Source: Achromobacter dolens (lineage in GTDB: Bacteria > Pseudomonadota > Gammaproteobacteria > Burkholderiales > Burkholderiaceae_B). Taken from it: 64,000 nucleotides of DNA. Location of the stretch: the NCBI RefSeq assembly GCF_902859745.1, contig NZ_CADIJW010000003.1, forward strand, positions 1-64,000. The letters are read 5' to 3'. This document shows positions 55,605 through 64,000 of the stretch, piece after piece. Both the position numbers and the translations under genes were made by a program. How positions within the stretch are numbered: position 1 is the first letter of the stretch; each line of letters starts with the position of its first letter. The notes under the pieces are model-generated. The model was not told the DNA's origin, ran no database searches, and was given only the letters and a program-made list of their open reading frames with translations.

Positions 55605-55633
55605 ACGCGGCCCCCGGCGGACCCGAACCCGCC

Positions 55634-56830
55634 TCAGGCGATGATCAGGCCGGGGATCTTCACATCCGGGTCGACATCGGCGTTGTAATCGACCCCATCG
55701 ATCTCGAACCCGAACAGGCGCAGGAAATCGCGCTTGTAGCCGGCGAAATCGGTCAGTTCATACAGGTTGGACTCGGTCACCTGGTGCCACAGCGCCTGCA
55801 CCTGCGCCTGCACGGCGGGGTCCAGTTCCAGGTAGTCCGCGCGCAGCCGGCCTTCGTCGTCCAGGATCGGCGCCGCGCCGCACAGGCTGTCGCGGTACAG
55901 GCCGTAGACCTGCTCGATGCAGCCCTCGTGCGTGCCTTTTTCCTTCATGACCTTGAACAGCAGCGACAGGTACAGCGGCATCATCGGAATGGCCGAACTG
56001 GCCTGGGTCACAACCGCCTTCAGCACCGAGACGCGGGCGTCGCCGCCGCGCGCGGCCAGCTTGGCGCGGATGTCCAGCACCTTCTGGTCCAGGTCTTTCT
56101 TGGCGGCGCCGATCGAGCCGTTCCAGTAGATGTCGTGGGTGATCTTCTCGCCCAGGTAGGTGAAGGCGGTGGTGGTGGCGCCCTCGGCCAGCACGTCGGC
56201 CTCAAGCAGGGCGTCGATCCACATCTGCCAGTCCTCGCCGCCCATGACCGCCACCGTGGCGTCGATCTCTTCCTGGGTGGCCGGTTCCAGCACCGATTCC
56301 TTGATGACCTCCTTGTCGGTATCCAGGCCGCGCAGCGTGACCGCCTGGCCGACCGGCTTGAGGGTCGAGTTGAACACCGTGCCGCTGACCGGATGGGTGC
56401 GGCGCGGCGCGGCCAGGCTGTAGATCACCTGGTCGACCTGGCCCAGGTCCTGCCTGATGGCGGCGATGGTCTGGACCTTGATGGCGTCGGAGAAGGCGTC
56501 GCCGTTGATGCTCCTGGCGTACAGGCCCTCGGCGCTGGCGAACTTGTCGAAGGCGGCGCTGTTGTACCAGCCCGGGGTGCCGGCCTTGGCGGCCTCGCCG
56601 GGGCGCTCGAAGAACACGCCCAGCGTCTGGGCGCCACAGGCGAAGGCGGCGCTGATGCGGGCCGCCAGGCCGTAGCCGGTGGAGGCGCCGATCACCAGGA
56701 CGCGCTTGGGGCCACCGCTGATCGGGCCCTGGGCGCGGACATAGTCGATCTGGTTCTTGACGTTGGCTTCGCAGCCGGCGGGATGGGTGGTCACGCAGAT
56801 GAAGCCGCGCACGCGGGGTTTGATGATCAT
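55634..56830 (-). CDS. fabV: Enoyl-ACP reductase FabV
   Basis: Reduces enoyl-ACP with NADH in fatty-acid elongation and is insensitive to triclosan in known homologues. The 398-residue SDR-type enzyme starts [20 protein letters not shown], has the cofactor loop [16 protein letters not shown], and the widened catalytic Tyr-x8-Lys motif [10 protein letters not shown] (near residue 235) that separates FabV from FabI. An upstream extension was dropped in favour of this conserved start. Confidence 0.96.
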   Translation of the reverse strand: MIIKPRVRGFICVTTHPAGCEANVKNQIDYVRAQGPISGGPKRVLVIGASTGYGLAARISAAFACGAQTLGVFFERPGEAAKAGTPGWYNSAAFDKFASAEGLYARSINGDAFSDAIKVQTIAAIRQDLGQVDQVIYSLAAPRRTHPVSGTVFNSTLKPVGQAVTLRGLDTDKEVIKESVLEPATQEEIDATVAVMGGEDWQMWIDALLEADVLAEGATTTAFTYLGEKITHDIYWNGSIGAAKKDLDQKVLDIRAKLAARGGDARVSVLKAVVTQASSAIPMMPLYLSLLFKVMKEKGTHEGCIEQVYGLYRDSLCGAAPILDDEGRLRADYLELDPAVQAQVQALWHQVTESNLYELTDFAGYKRDFLRLFGFEIDGVDYNADVDPDVKIPGLIIA

Positions 56831-56930
56831 GGAGCCCTCGTTCTGGAAATGCGGGGAAGACGGCCCGCGCAGGCGGGCGGCGCCGGGCATTGTACGGGAG
56901 GCGGGGCGGCCGCCGGCCGCCCGGGGTGTG

Positions 56931-57881
56931 TCAGCGCGCGCTGGCGCTGGCCGGCGCGGCCGCCTGGACGCGGCTGCGGCGCCACTCCACCAGGCCGATG
57001 CCGATGCCGCTGGCGCAGATGATGGCGATGCCGAGCCAGGTCAGGGGATCCGGAAAGTGGTCCCACACCAGCCAGCCGACCGTGGTGGCGCTGATGATCT
57101 GCAGGTAGATGAAGGGCGCCAGGGTCGAGGCCGGCGCGCGGCGATAGGCGGCGATCTGGAACAGGTGACCCAGGCCGCCGGTGACCCCGGTGGAGATCAG
57201 CAGCGTCCAGTCCAGCGGCGTCAGCGCCTGCAGCACCGGCAGGGCGGGCGGCAGGATGAAGGGCAGGGCCAGCGTCAGGCAGCCGGTGCCGACCGCGCCG
57301 CTCCAGATCAGCGAGGTGAACGGATCGTCGCCCGCGACGCGGCGCGTGGCGATGAACTGGGCCGCGAAGCAACAGGCCGTCAGCAGCCCGAAAATGGTGC
57401 CGACCGGATGCAGGCCGCCGCCCGGGCGGATGACGATGATGACGCCGATGAAGGCGATGCCCGCGGCCACGAAGCGCGACATGCGCGCCGGCTCCTTCAG
57501 GATCCACGGCGCCAGCGACAGCACCAGCAAGGGCGCCAGGAAGTTGATGGCGGTGGCTTCGGCCTGGGGAATGTAGCTGAGCGTGGTGAAGAACATCAGC
57601 GTGGCCAGGAACATCGAGCCGCCGCGCAGGAGCTGTTCGCGCGGCTTTTTGCTGCGCAGGATGCCCATGCCGCGCGTGGGCAGCACCAGGGCCAGCACCA
57701 GCAGCAGGTGCACGGCGTAGCGGAACCACGACAGCACCAGCAGCGGCACCCCCGCGTTCATGACCCATTTGCCGCTGGCGTCCAGGCAGGACAGCGTCCA
57801 CATCGACAGCACCAGCAACAGGATCCCGACGAGCGGGCCGCTGGGGGCGGGACGCGGGCGACCGGTATCGGCCGGGGACAT
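56931..57881 (-). CDS. EamA/DMT-family membrane transporter
   Basis: A 316-residue, ten-helix carrier, related in fold to the one at 1.4 kb but a different member. Helix 1 reads [25 protein letters not shown], with the pattern [22 protein letters not shown] in the first half and [21 protein letters not shown] in the second. The start has AAGGAG 7 nt upstream; an earlier in-frame codon adds a non-conserved 22 residues. It is divergent from a LysR regulator, which may control it. Substrate unknown. Confidence 0.9.
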   Translation of the reverse strand: MSPADTGRPRPAPSGPLVGILLLVLSMWTLSCLDASGKWVMNAGVPLLVLSWFRYAVHLLLVLALVLPTRGMGILRSKKPREQLLRGGSMFLATLMFFTTLSYIPQAEATAINFLAPLLVLSLAPWILKEPARMSRFVAAGIAFIGVIIVIRPGGGLHPVGTIFGLLTACCFAAQFIATRRVAGDDPFTSLIWSGAVGTGCLTLALPFILPPALPVLQALTPLDWTLLISTGVTGGLGHLFQIAAYRRAPASTLAPFIYLQIISATTVGWLVWDHFPDPLTWLGIAIICASGIGIGLVEWRRSRVQAAAPASASAR

Positions 57882-57967
57882 GGACAGGCTCCTTGTGCGC
57901 GATGGGGCCGTGGAGGGGCCACGGGGCGGCTGACATGATACGCTCATCGCGGCAAGGGGAAAGGTTC

Positions 57968-58876
57968 ATGATCGAACTACGCAATATAGAAACATTCTTT
58001 TGGGTCGCCACGCTGGGCAGCTTCCGTGCCGCGTCCGACAAGCTCAACACCACGCAGCCGGCGGTATCGCAACGCATCGCCTCGCTCGAGGCCGATCTGG
58101 GCGTGCGCCTGTTCGAGCGCGACGCCCGCGGCGTCAAGCTGACCGCCAAGGGCCATGAACTGCTGTCGCACGCCGAGCGCATGCTGCAAGTGCGGCGCGA
58201 CATGTTCGAGGCCGCGCGCGAGCAGAACGTCATGACGGGCACGGTGCGCATCGGCGTGGCCGAGACCATCGTGCAGACCTGGCTGCCGACGCTGATCGAG
58301 CTGGTGCACGCCGCGTATCCGGCGCTGGTGCTGGAGATCGAGGTGGACACCACCCACGTGCTGCGCTCGCACCTGATGTCGCGCCAGATCGACCTGGCTT
58401 TCCTCATGGGGCCGGTGCTGGAGGCGCGGGTCGAGAACCTGCCGCTGTGCACCTATCCGCTGGCCTGGGTCGCCAGTCCGCTGCTGGAACTGGGCCCCGA
58501 ACCCTTGACGCTGGAACGCATTGGCCGCCTGCCCATCGTCACCTATCCGTCCAATAGCGCGCCATATCGTGTGGTGCGCGACATGCTGACGCGCGCCGGC
58601 GTGGCGTCGCCGCGCATGTACGGCAGCGCCTCGATGTCGATGGTGGTGCGGATGACGCAGGACTGCATCGGCACCAGCGTGATCGCGCCGGTGTTCCTGG
58701 GCAAGGAACTGGCGCGAGGCGAACTGCGCATCCTGCGGGTCGATGCCGACCCGCTGCCCGAATTGAGTTTCACGGCCACCTGGGTGCAGGGGCCGGACAG
58801 CCACGCGGCGCGGCTGATCGCGCAGATGGCGCAAAAAGTGGCCGCGCAGGCGGGCGACGGTGTGGCGTCGTCCTAA
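57968..58876 (+). CDS. LysR-family regulator
   Basis: A 302-residue LysR-type regulator with the helix-turn-helix MIELRNIETFFWVATLGSF and NTTQPAVSQRIASLEADLGV, then an effector domain (GTVRIGVAETIVQTWLPTLI, RSHLMSRQIDLAFLMGP). It begins 86 bp from the divergent DMT transporter gene and points towards the TRAP operon 435 bp downstream, so either could be its target. AAGGTT precedes the ATG. Confidence 0.9.
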   Translation: MIELRNIETFFWVATLGSFRAASDKLNTTQPAVSQRIASLEADLGVRLFERDARGVKLTAKGHELLSHAERMLQVRRDMFEAAREQNVMTGTVRIGVAETIVQTWLPTLIELVHAAYPALVLEIEVDTTHVLRSHLMSRQIDLAFLMGPVLEARVENLPLCTYPLAWVASPLLELGPEPLTLERIGRLPIVTYPSNSAPYRVVRDMLTRAGVASPRMYGSASMSMVVRMTQDCIGTSVIAPVFLGKELARGELRILRVDADPLPELSFTATWVQGPDSHAARLIAQMAQKVAAQAGDGVASS

Positions 58877-59311
58877 GGCCTGTCCGCGCGAAAGCAAGCC
58901 GCGCACGGACCCCGGGCCGCACCGGCAACGGCACGCATCATGATCCGCCGGGGCGCGCGCGCCTAGGTGTTTTCCCCAGCGCCGCGCGCGCGGGCGGTCA
59001 TGCGAAGCGCTCGCGGCGCGCCCGCGTCCGACCCCCCGATTCCGCGCCAGGCCGCATGGTTGCTGGCTCTGCGGCCGGCGCCGGGCGGCCCGCCGGCGAG
59101 ACCCAAGAAATATTTATACCCCCACATCGCAACATACGATTGGACGCTCGGCGCCCCTGACGCTGCAATGGCGGCATATCAAGAAGATCGCCTGGAAGCA
59201 CAGGCGCGGGGGAAAAACTTTGCTCCTCTGACGTTCCGATTTCTACCCGCGCGCTCAAGGTAACGGGGACCCGCGCGCGCCAGACCATCCCGCCAGCCAG
59301 GAGTTTGTTCC
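58877..59311. other. Intergenic region before the TRAP operon, about 435 bp
   Basis: This should contain the promoter of the TRAP operon. An AT-rich tract lies around 59108-59140 (AAATATTTATACCC). I see no clear -35/-10 pair, terminator or RNA gene. CCAGGAG stands about 10 nt before the dctP ATG. A short open frame here has no recognisable features. Confidence 0.4.
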
Positions 59312-60358
59312 ATGAAGAAGTCGCTCGCTCTCGCCGCCGTCGCCGCCAGCCTGTTGGCCGGCGCCGCCCAGGCGCAAGACCTGCCCAAGACCCATTTGAA
59401 GGTGGTCGGCGGCCTGTCCAACCTGACCGCCTACAACGATTACGAAAAGCCGTTCTGGACCAAGACCATTCCGGAAGCGTCCAAGGGCCAGGTCACCGCG
59501 GACATCAAGGGCTTCAATGAAATGGGCCTGAAGGGCCCGGAACTGCTGCGCCTGATGTCGACCGGCGTGGTCGAGTTCGGCACCGCCACGCTGTCGTACT
59601 TCGCCAGCGACAACCCGATCAACGAAGCCATCGACCTGGCCGGCCTGGCGCCGGACGTGAAGACGGCGCGCGAGGTGACCAACGCCTTCGAGCCGGTCTA
59701 CGCGCGCCTCTATGGCGAAGGCAGCAACGTCAAGCTGCTGGGCATCTCCACCTATCCGGCGCAGGTGCTGTTCTGCAACGCCGAGATCAAGGGCCTGGCC
59801 GACATCAAGGGCAAGAAGGTCCGCACCAGCAGCCGCACCACCGCCGAATTCGTGGAAGCGCTGGGCGGCTCCAGCGTCACCATGGCGTTCGGCGAAGTGG
59901 TGCCGGCGCTGCAGAACAAGGTGGTCGATTGCGCCATCACCGGCTCGCTGTCGGGCTACTCGGCCAAGTGGTACGAAGTGTCGACCCACCTGGTGGCGCT
60001 GCCGATCAACTGGAACCAGCAGATCCACGCCGTCAACCAGAAGGCCTGGGACAAGCTCGATCCCAACGTGCGCACCTTCCTGCAGGCCAACGTCAAGACG
60101 CTGGTCGACAACATCTGGGATGCCGCGGCGCGCCAGACCCAGGAAGGCTATGACTGCAACACCGGCGCGGCCGCGTGCCCGTTCCCGGTCAAGGGCAAGA
60201 TGGTGCTGGTGCAGCCTTCGGACGCCGACCGCGAACTGCTCAAGAAGGTGACGCAGGAAGCCGTGCTGCCCAAGTGGGCCGCGCGTTGCTCGGCGCAGTG
60301 CGTCAAGGACTTCAACGCCACCGTCGGCAAGACGCTGGGCGTGACCGCCAGCAAGTAA
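59312..60358 (+). CDS. dctP: TRAP transporter periplasmic receptor DctP
   Basis: A 348-residue exported receptor for a TRAP secondary transporter. Signal peptide LALAAVAASLLAGAAQA. The ligand Arg region is KVRTSSRTTAEFVEALGGSS (near residue 165), followed by AFGEVVPALQNKVVDCAITG, typical of DctP-like receptors that bind carboxylates. There are four cysteines in the last ~60 residues (DCNTGAAAC and RCSAQC) that could form disulfides, unusual for the family. It is followed by the membrane subunits. Confidence 0.92.
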   Translation: MKKSLALAAVAASLLAGAAQAQDLPKTHLKVVGGLSNLTAYNDYEKPFWTKTIPEASKGQVTADIKGFNEMGLKGPELLRLMSTGVVEFGTATLSYFASDNPINEAIDLAGLAPDVKTAREVTNAFEPVYARLYGEGSNVKLLGISTYPAQVLFCNAEIKGLADIKGKKVRTSSRTTAEFVEALGGSSVTMAFGEVVPALQNKVVDCAITGSLSGYSAKWYEVSTHLVALPINWNQQIHAVNQKAWDKLDPNVRTFLQANVKTLVDNIWDAAARQTQEGYDCNTGAAACPFPVKGKMVLVQPSDADRELLKKVTQEAVLPKWAARCSAQCVKDFNATVGKTLGVTASK

Positions 60359-60444
60359 GCGAGACCGCGCGCCGTCCGCCGTTGCAGCGGCGGCGCGCCT
60401 GCGATTCATCATCGAGGCCGTATCCGGCCGCAGAGGTTTTTCCC

Positions 60445-61065
60445 ATGACCCGAACCGAACACTTCCGCCTGCTGGGCGGGCTGCTGCGTCGCGCCGAGAC
60501 CTTCTCGCGCGTCGCGGTGTGGGCGGGCGGCGCGCTGACCATCGCCAGCGTGCTGCTCATTTCCTTCGACGTGCTGGCCCGCAAGTTTCTGGGCTTCAAC
60601 ACCGGCGGCGCCGACGAACTGTCCAGCTACGCCTTCGCCATCAGCACCTCCTGGGCGCTGGCCTTTGCCACGCTGCAGCGCGCCAACGTGCGGGTGGACG
60701 TGCTCTACCAGAAGCTGCCGGTGCGCGTGTCGGCCGTGCTCGATTGGGTTTCCATGGTGGCGCTGGCGGTCTTCATGGTGTTCCTGACCTATTACGCCTA
60801 TGAAGTGGTGCAGATGTCGTGGGCGCAGAAGTCCGCCGCCAACACGCCGCTGGCTACGCCGTTGTGGATTCCCCAAGGCCTGTGGCTGCTGGGCTTGGCC
60901 TGGATGTGCATTACCGTCGCCCTGATGCTGGCGCGCGCCTCGGCCGCCCTGGTGACCGGCGACATCGAACTGGTCAAGGAAATCTGCGGCGTGCGTTCCG
61001 CGCAGGAAGAAGCCGACGAGGAAGCCGCCGCCGGCGAGCGCATGGTCAAGGGAGCCGCCGCATGA
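60445..61065 (+). CDS. dctQ: TRAP transporter small membrane subunit DctQ
   Basis: A 206-residue four-helix subunit. Core motifs are VLLISFDVLARKFLGFNTGGADELSSYAFAI and LPVRVSAVLDWVSMVALAVF, typical of DctQ. The C-terminal end is charged (EEADEEAAAGER). The ATG follows an imperfect ribosome site (AGAGG, 14 nt upstream). It overlaps the DctM start (ATGATC at its last codons). Confidence 0.9.
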   Translation: MTRTEHFRLLGGLLRRAETFSRVAVWAGGALTIASVLLISFDVLARKFLGFNTGGADELSSYAFAISTSWALAFATLQRANVRVDVLYQKLPVRVSAVLDWVSMVALAVFMVFLTYYAYEVVQMSWAQKSAANTPLATPLWIPQGLWLLGLAWMCITVALMLARASAALVTGDIELVKEICGVRSAQEEADEEAAAGERMVKGAAA

Positions 61066-62345
61066 TCGCCACCGCCCTGACTCTGTTGCTGGTCCTGATC
61101 GGCCTGTCGATCCCCGTGGGCGCGGCCCTGGGGGTGCTGGGCCTGATCCTGGACCCGATGTTCTCGATGCTGCCGCTGTCGCGCGCGATCGGCGAGATAT
61201 CCTGGAGCACCAACAACGAATTCCTGCTGGTCGCCATTCCGCTGTTCATCATGCTGGGCGAGGTGCTGCTGCGGGCCGGCTTCGCCGAACGCATGTACGG
61301 CGCCATGAGCCTGTGGCTGTCGTGGCTGCCGGGCGGCCTGATGCACGCCAACATCGGCGCCTCGACGCTGTTCTCGGCCACCTCCGGCTCCAGCGTCGCC
61401 ACCGCCGCGACGGTCGGCACCGTGGCGATTCCGCAGATCCGCAAGTATGGCTACAACGAGCCGCTGTTCCTGGGCAGCCTGGCCGCGGGTGGCACGCTCG
61501 GCATCCTGATCCCGCCGTCGATCAACCTGGTGATCTATGGCGTGCTGACCAATTCGTCCGTGCCGAAGCTGTACCTGGCCGGCATCATCCCGGGCTTCGC
61601 CATGGCGGCGCTGTTCATGCTGACGGTGATGATCGCCTGCGTGGTCAAGCCGTCCTGGGGCGGCAAGAAGATCCAGGCCACCTGGGGCCAGCGCTTCGCC
61701 AGCCTGGTGCATCTGGCGCCGCCGATGGGCATCTTCCTGCTGGTGGTGGGCTCGATCTACGCCGGCCTGGCCACGCCCACCGAGGCCGCCGCGCTGGGCG
61801 TGCTGGGCGCGCTGATCCTGGCCGCCTGGTTCCGCCGCCTGACCTGGACCATGCTGCGCGAGGCGATGGAAGGCACCATGCGCTCGACCGCCATGATCAT
61901 GCTGATCGTGGTGGCTGCCAGCTTCCTGAACTTCGTCATGTCCGCCACCGGCCTGACCGACGCGCTGACCCAGTCCATCACCGGGCTGGGCCTGTCGCCG
62001 GGCTGGATGCTGCTGATCGTGATCGTGTTCTACCTGGTGCTGGGCTGCTTCATGGAGACCCTGTCGATGATGATCACGACCATCCCCATCGTCGCGCCCA
62101 TCATGATCGCGCTGGGCTACGACCCGATCTGGCTGGGCATCATCATCATCATCCTGGTCGAGGCCGCGCTGATCACGCCGCCGGTGGGGCTGAACCTGTT
62201 CGTGGTGCAGAGCCTGCGCAAGAGCGGCTCGATGAGCGCCGTGATCACCGGCAGCCTGCCGTTCGTGCTGGCCATGTTCGTGATGCTGGCGTTGCTGGCG
62301 TGGTGGCCCGACCTGGCCCTGTGGCTGCCGCGCGTGTTCGGCTAG
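61062..62345 (+). CDS. dctM: TRAP transporter large membrane subunit DctM
   Basis: A 427-residue, about twelve-helix subunit that forms the Na+-driven translocation path. Landmarks are IPLFIMLGEVLLRAGFAERM, SATSGSSVATAATVGTVAIP (near residue 110), GTLGILIPPSINLVIYGVLT and the late EAALITPPVGLNLFVVQ. Length and motifs are standard for DctM. It ends about 70 bp before the DUF2848 gene. Confidence 0.95.
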   Translation: MIATALTLLLVLIGLSIPVGAALGVLGLILDPMFSMLPLSRAIGEISWSTNNEFLLVAIPLFIMLGEVLLRAGFAERMYGAMSLWLSWLPGGLMHANIGASTLFSATSGSSVATAATVGTVAIPQIRKYGYNEPLFLGSLAAGGTLGILIPPSINLVIYGVLTNSSVPKLYLAGIIPGFAMAALFMLTVMIACVVKPSWGGKKIQATWGQRFASLVHLAPPMGIFLLVVGSIYAGLATPTEAAALGVLGALILAAWFRRLTWTMLREAMEGTMRSTAMIMLIVVAASFLNFVMSATGLTDALTQSITGLGLSPGWMLLIVIVFYLVLGCFMETLSMMITTIPIVAPIMIALGYDPIWLGIIIIILVEAALITPPVGLNLFVVQSLRKSGSMSAVITGSLPFVLAMFVMLALLAWWPDLALWLPRVFG

Positions 62346-62416
62346 CCCCGGTATCCCTTCGGGCACGGCCGCGCGGCCGTGCCCATTCTTCCCCGTTTAC
62401 CTCCGCAGGACTTTTC

Positions 62417-63100
62417 ATGAAAGCCGTATTCCAGATCGAAGCCGATTCCCCCCGCCAGGTCGAGGTGGACTTCAATACCCTCATCGTGGCCGGCTGGGCC
62501 GGGCGCGACCTCGCCGCCATCGAGCACCACATCGAGGAACTGGCCGCCATCGGCGTGCCGCGTCCCACCAGCGTGCCGCTGTACTACCGCATCGCCGACA
62601 ACCAGTTGACCCAGGCCGAACGGGTGCAGGCGGTGGGCGGCGATTCGTCCGGCGAGGTCGAGACCTTCGTGTTCGCGGCCGACGGCGAAATGTACGTGAG
62701 CATTGCCTCGGACCACACCGACCGCAAGCTGGAGACGGTCAGTGTGGCCATGTCCAAGCAGGTCTGCGTCAAGCCGGTGGCGACCTCGGCGTGGCGCCTG
62801 GCCGACGTGGCCGAATACTGGGACGAACTGGTAATCCGTTCGTACATCGTCGAGAACGGCGCCGAGGTGCTGTACCAGGAAGGCCCGCTGGCCTCGCTGC
62901 GCACGCCGCAGGACCTGATCGCCGGCTACACCGGCGGCGGCGCCACGCTGCCCGAAGGCGCCGGCATGACCTGCGGCACCGTCGGCGCCATCGGCGGCAT
63001 CCGCCCGTCGGCCGAATTCACCATGGAACTGTTCGATCCGCGCCGCCAACGCAGCCTGCGCCACCGTTATCATGTCGAGATCCTGCCGGTGGTGGCCTGA
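62417..63100 (+). CDS. DUF2848 family protein
   Basis: A 227-residue cytoplasmic protein with N-terminal VEVDFNTLIVAGWAGRDLAAIEHHIEELAAIGVPRP and later EMYVSIASDHTDRKLET and GAMTCGTVGAIGGIRPS-like stretches, which match DUF2848. These proteins are often found beside amidases and TRAP or ABC importers. They resemble fumarylacetoacetase-like folds in outline; the reaction is not known. CGCAGGA precedes the ATG. The amidase gene follows. Confidence 0.8.
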   Translation: MKAVFQIEADSPRQVEVDFNTLIVAGWAGRDLAAIEHHIEELAAIGVPRPTSVPLYYRIADNQLTQAERVQAVGGDSSGEVETFVFAADGEMYVSIASDHTDRKLETVSVAMSKQVCVKPVATSAWRLADVAEYWDELVIRSYIVENGAEVLYQEGPLASLRTPQDLIAGYTGGGATLPEGAGMTCGTVGAIGGIRPSAEFTMELFDPRRQRSLRHRYHVEILPVVA

Positions 63101-63128
63101 CGCCCGGCAGGCGCCCTGATTGCCATGA

Positions 63129-63147
63129 CGCGCCCCTGCGGGGCGCG
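63129..63147 (+). terminator. GC hairpin between DUF2848 and amidase genes
   Basis: CGCGCCCC and GGGGCGCG form an 8-bp stem with a TGC loop, without a T-run. It is more likely a processing or stabilising hairpin than a full terminator, since the amidase appears to belong to the same unit. Confidence 0.4.
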
Positions 63148-63192
63148 CCGGTCCAACACTTTTCATGCCGCCCCGCGGCCCCCTGGAACCGT

Positions 63193-64000
63193 ATGCTTTC
63201 GACCCTGAATGACCTGACCGCCGCCCTGAACGACGGCCGCACCACTTCCGTTGAACTGACCGAGGCCGCCCTGGCTCGCGCCAACGATCCGGCCGGCGAG
63301 GGCGCCCGCGCCTTCACCCGCCTGTATGCCGAGGCGGCGCTGGCCCAGGCCCGCGCCTCGGACACGCTGCGCGCCGCCGGCATCGTGCGCTCGGCCATCG
63401 AGGGCCTGCCGATCAGCATCAAGGACCTGTTCGACATCGAGGGCGAGACCACCATGGCCGGCTCGGTGGCGCGCGAGGGCGAACCGGCGGCCGACGCCAA
63501 CGCCGAAGTGGTGCAGCGCCTGATCGCCGCCGGCGCGGTCATCATCGGCCGCACCAACATGACCGAATTCGCCTATTCGGGCCTGGGCATCAACCCCCAT
63601 TACGGCACGCCGCTGAACCCCTGGGACCGCGCCACGGGCCGCATTCCCGGCGGCTCCTCGTCGGGCGCGGCGGTGTCGGTGGCAGACGGCATGGCGGTGG
63701 CCGCCATCGGTTCGGACACCGGCGGCTCGGTGCGCATTCCCGCCGCCCTGTGCGGCCTGACCGGCTTCAAGCCCAGCGCCTGGCGCGTGTCGATGGAAGG
63801 CGTGCTGCCGCTGTCGGCCAACCTGGATTCCATCGGCCCCATCGCCGCCAGCGTGCGCTGCTGCGCCGAACTCGACGCCATCCTGTCGGGCGAGGGCGGG
63901 CCGGTGCCCGAGGCGCTGCCGCTGCGCGGCCTGCGCCTGGCGGTGCCCCAGACGCTGGCGCTGGATGCCATGGACAAGCACGTGTCCGACACCTTCGCGC
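63193..64000 (+). CDS. Amidase-signature enzyme, 5' part (continues beyond window)
   Basis: The frame is open to the window edge and shows the first ~269 residues of an amidase-signature hydrolase, which cleaves C-N amide bonds. The Ser-cisSer-Lys triad is visible: Lys in LPISIKDLFD (near residue 78), Ser in PGGSSSGAAVS (near 155) and the cis-Ser in GSDTGGSVRIPAALCG (near 180). The typical length is 450-500, so the C-terminal half is missing. With DUF2848 and the TRAP genes it probably hydrolyses the imported compound. Confidence 0.92.
   Translation, partial: MLSTLNDLTAALNDGRTTSVELTEAALARANDPAGEGARAFTRLYAEAALAQARASDTLRAAGIVRSAIEGLPISIKDLFDIEGETTMAGSVAREGEPAADANAEVVQRLIAAGAVIIGRTNMTEFAYSGLGINPHYGTPLNPWDRATGRIPGGSSSGAAVSVADGMAVAAIGSDTGGSVRIPAALCGLTGFKPSAWRVSMEGVLPLSANLDSIGPIAASVRCCAELDAILSGEGGPVPEALPLRGLRLAVPQTLALDAMDKHVSDTFA

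Overview
The window is a very GC-rich, densely packed stretch of bacterial chromosome. The gene families and layout point to a betaproteobacterium of the Alcaligenaceae (Achromobacter/Bordetella type): many periplasmic binding proteins including a Bug/TctC-type receptor, a TRAP transporter beside DUF2848 and amidase genes, FabV, a TorF-type porin, a peroxiredoxin-glutaredoxin hybrid, and surE-pcm-nlpD. The genus is inferred from family content, not proven. I see no rRNA, tRNA, CRISPR array, insertion sequence or prophage, and no block with clearly foreign composition.

Layout. 1-5 kb: end of an SMC/YhaN-like ATPase, a DMT exporter, a beta-helix repeat protein of unknown function, and a Bug receptor. 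5.3-11.3 kb: a six-gene Mrp/Pha cation/proton antiporter operon (A/B fused, C, D, E, F, G) with every junction overlapping or abutting. 11.5-17.7 kb: a secreted small protein, a HAD phosphatase, tadA, a His-rich LD-carboxypeptidase, the ABC-F protein YbiT and an MFS carrier. 17.8-21.2 kb: a sulfonate/nitrate-type ABC operon with an extra family-3 binding protein. 21.3-27.4 kb: yigZ, thioredoxin, LLM flavoprotein, VOC protein, NCS2 purine permease, tsaD and plsY. 27.6-34.3 kb: surE-pcm-nlpD-exonuclease, a Spy/CpxP-like protein, a TorF porin and rlmD.

34.4-40 kb: a copper island (cueR, copA, copZ) with two CueR-type operators between divergent promoters, then a peroxide-defence pair (Prx-Grx hybrid plus flavin disulfide reductase). 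40-42.6 kb: an aromatic/histidine ammonia-lyase family gene translationally coupled to a GntR regulator, preceded by a G-quadruplex-forming run and an AT-rich palindrome. 42.6-49.8 kb: rlmJ, a glycerophosphodiesterase, a 534-bp non-coding segment full of inverted repeats, an M20 peptidase, ppiD, and tesA divergent from an ABC ATPase. 49.9-58.9 kb: a three-gene ABC importer with a divergent LysR, serB, fabV, a second DMT transporter and its divergent LysR. 59.3-64 kb: a TRAP transporter (dctPQM) with DUF2848 and the start of an amidase, likely an uptake-and-hydrolysis module for an unknown amide.

Most of the window is ordinary housekeeping and transport. The best leads are in the non-coding DNA (the inverted-repeat element near 44.5 kb, the G-run near 40.1 kb, the ppiD leader near 46.35 kb, the double CueR site near 37.14 kb) and in a few odd proteins (the beta-helix protein, the His-rich LD-carboxypeptidase, the ammonia-lyase with an altered active-site motif). 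I found no convincing wholly new multi-gene system.
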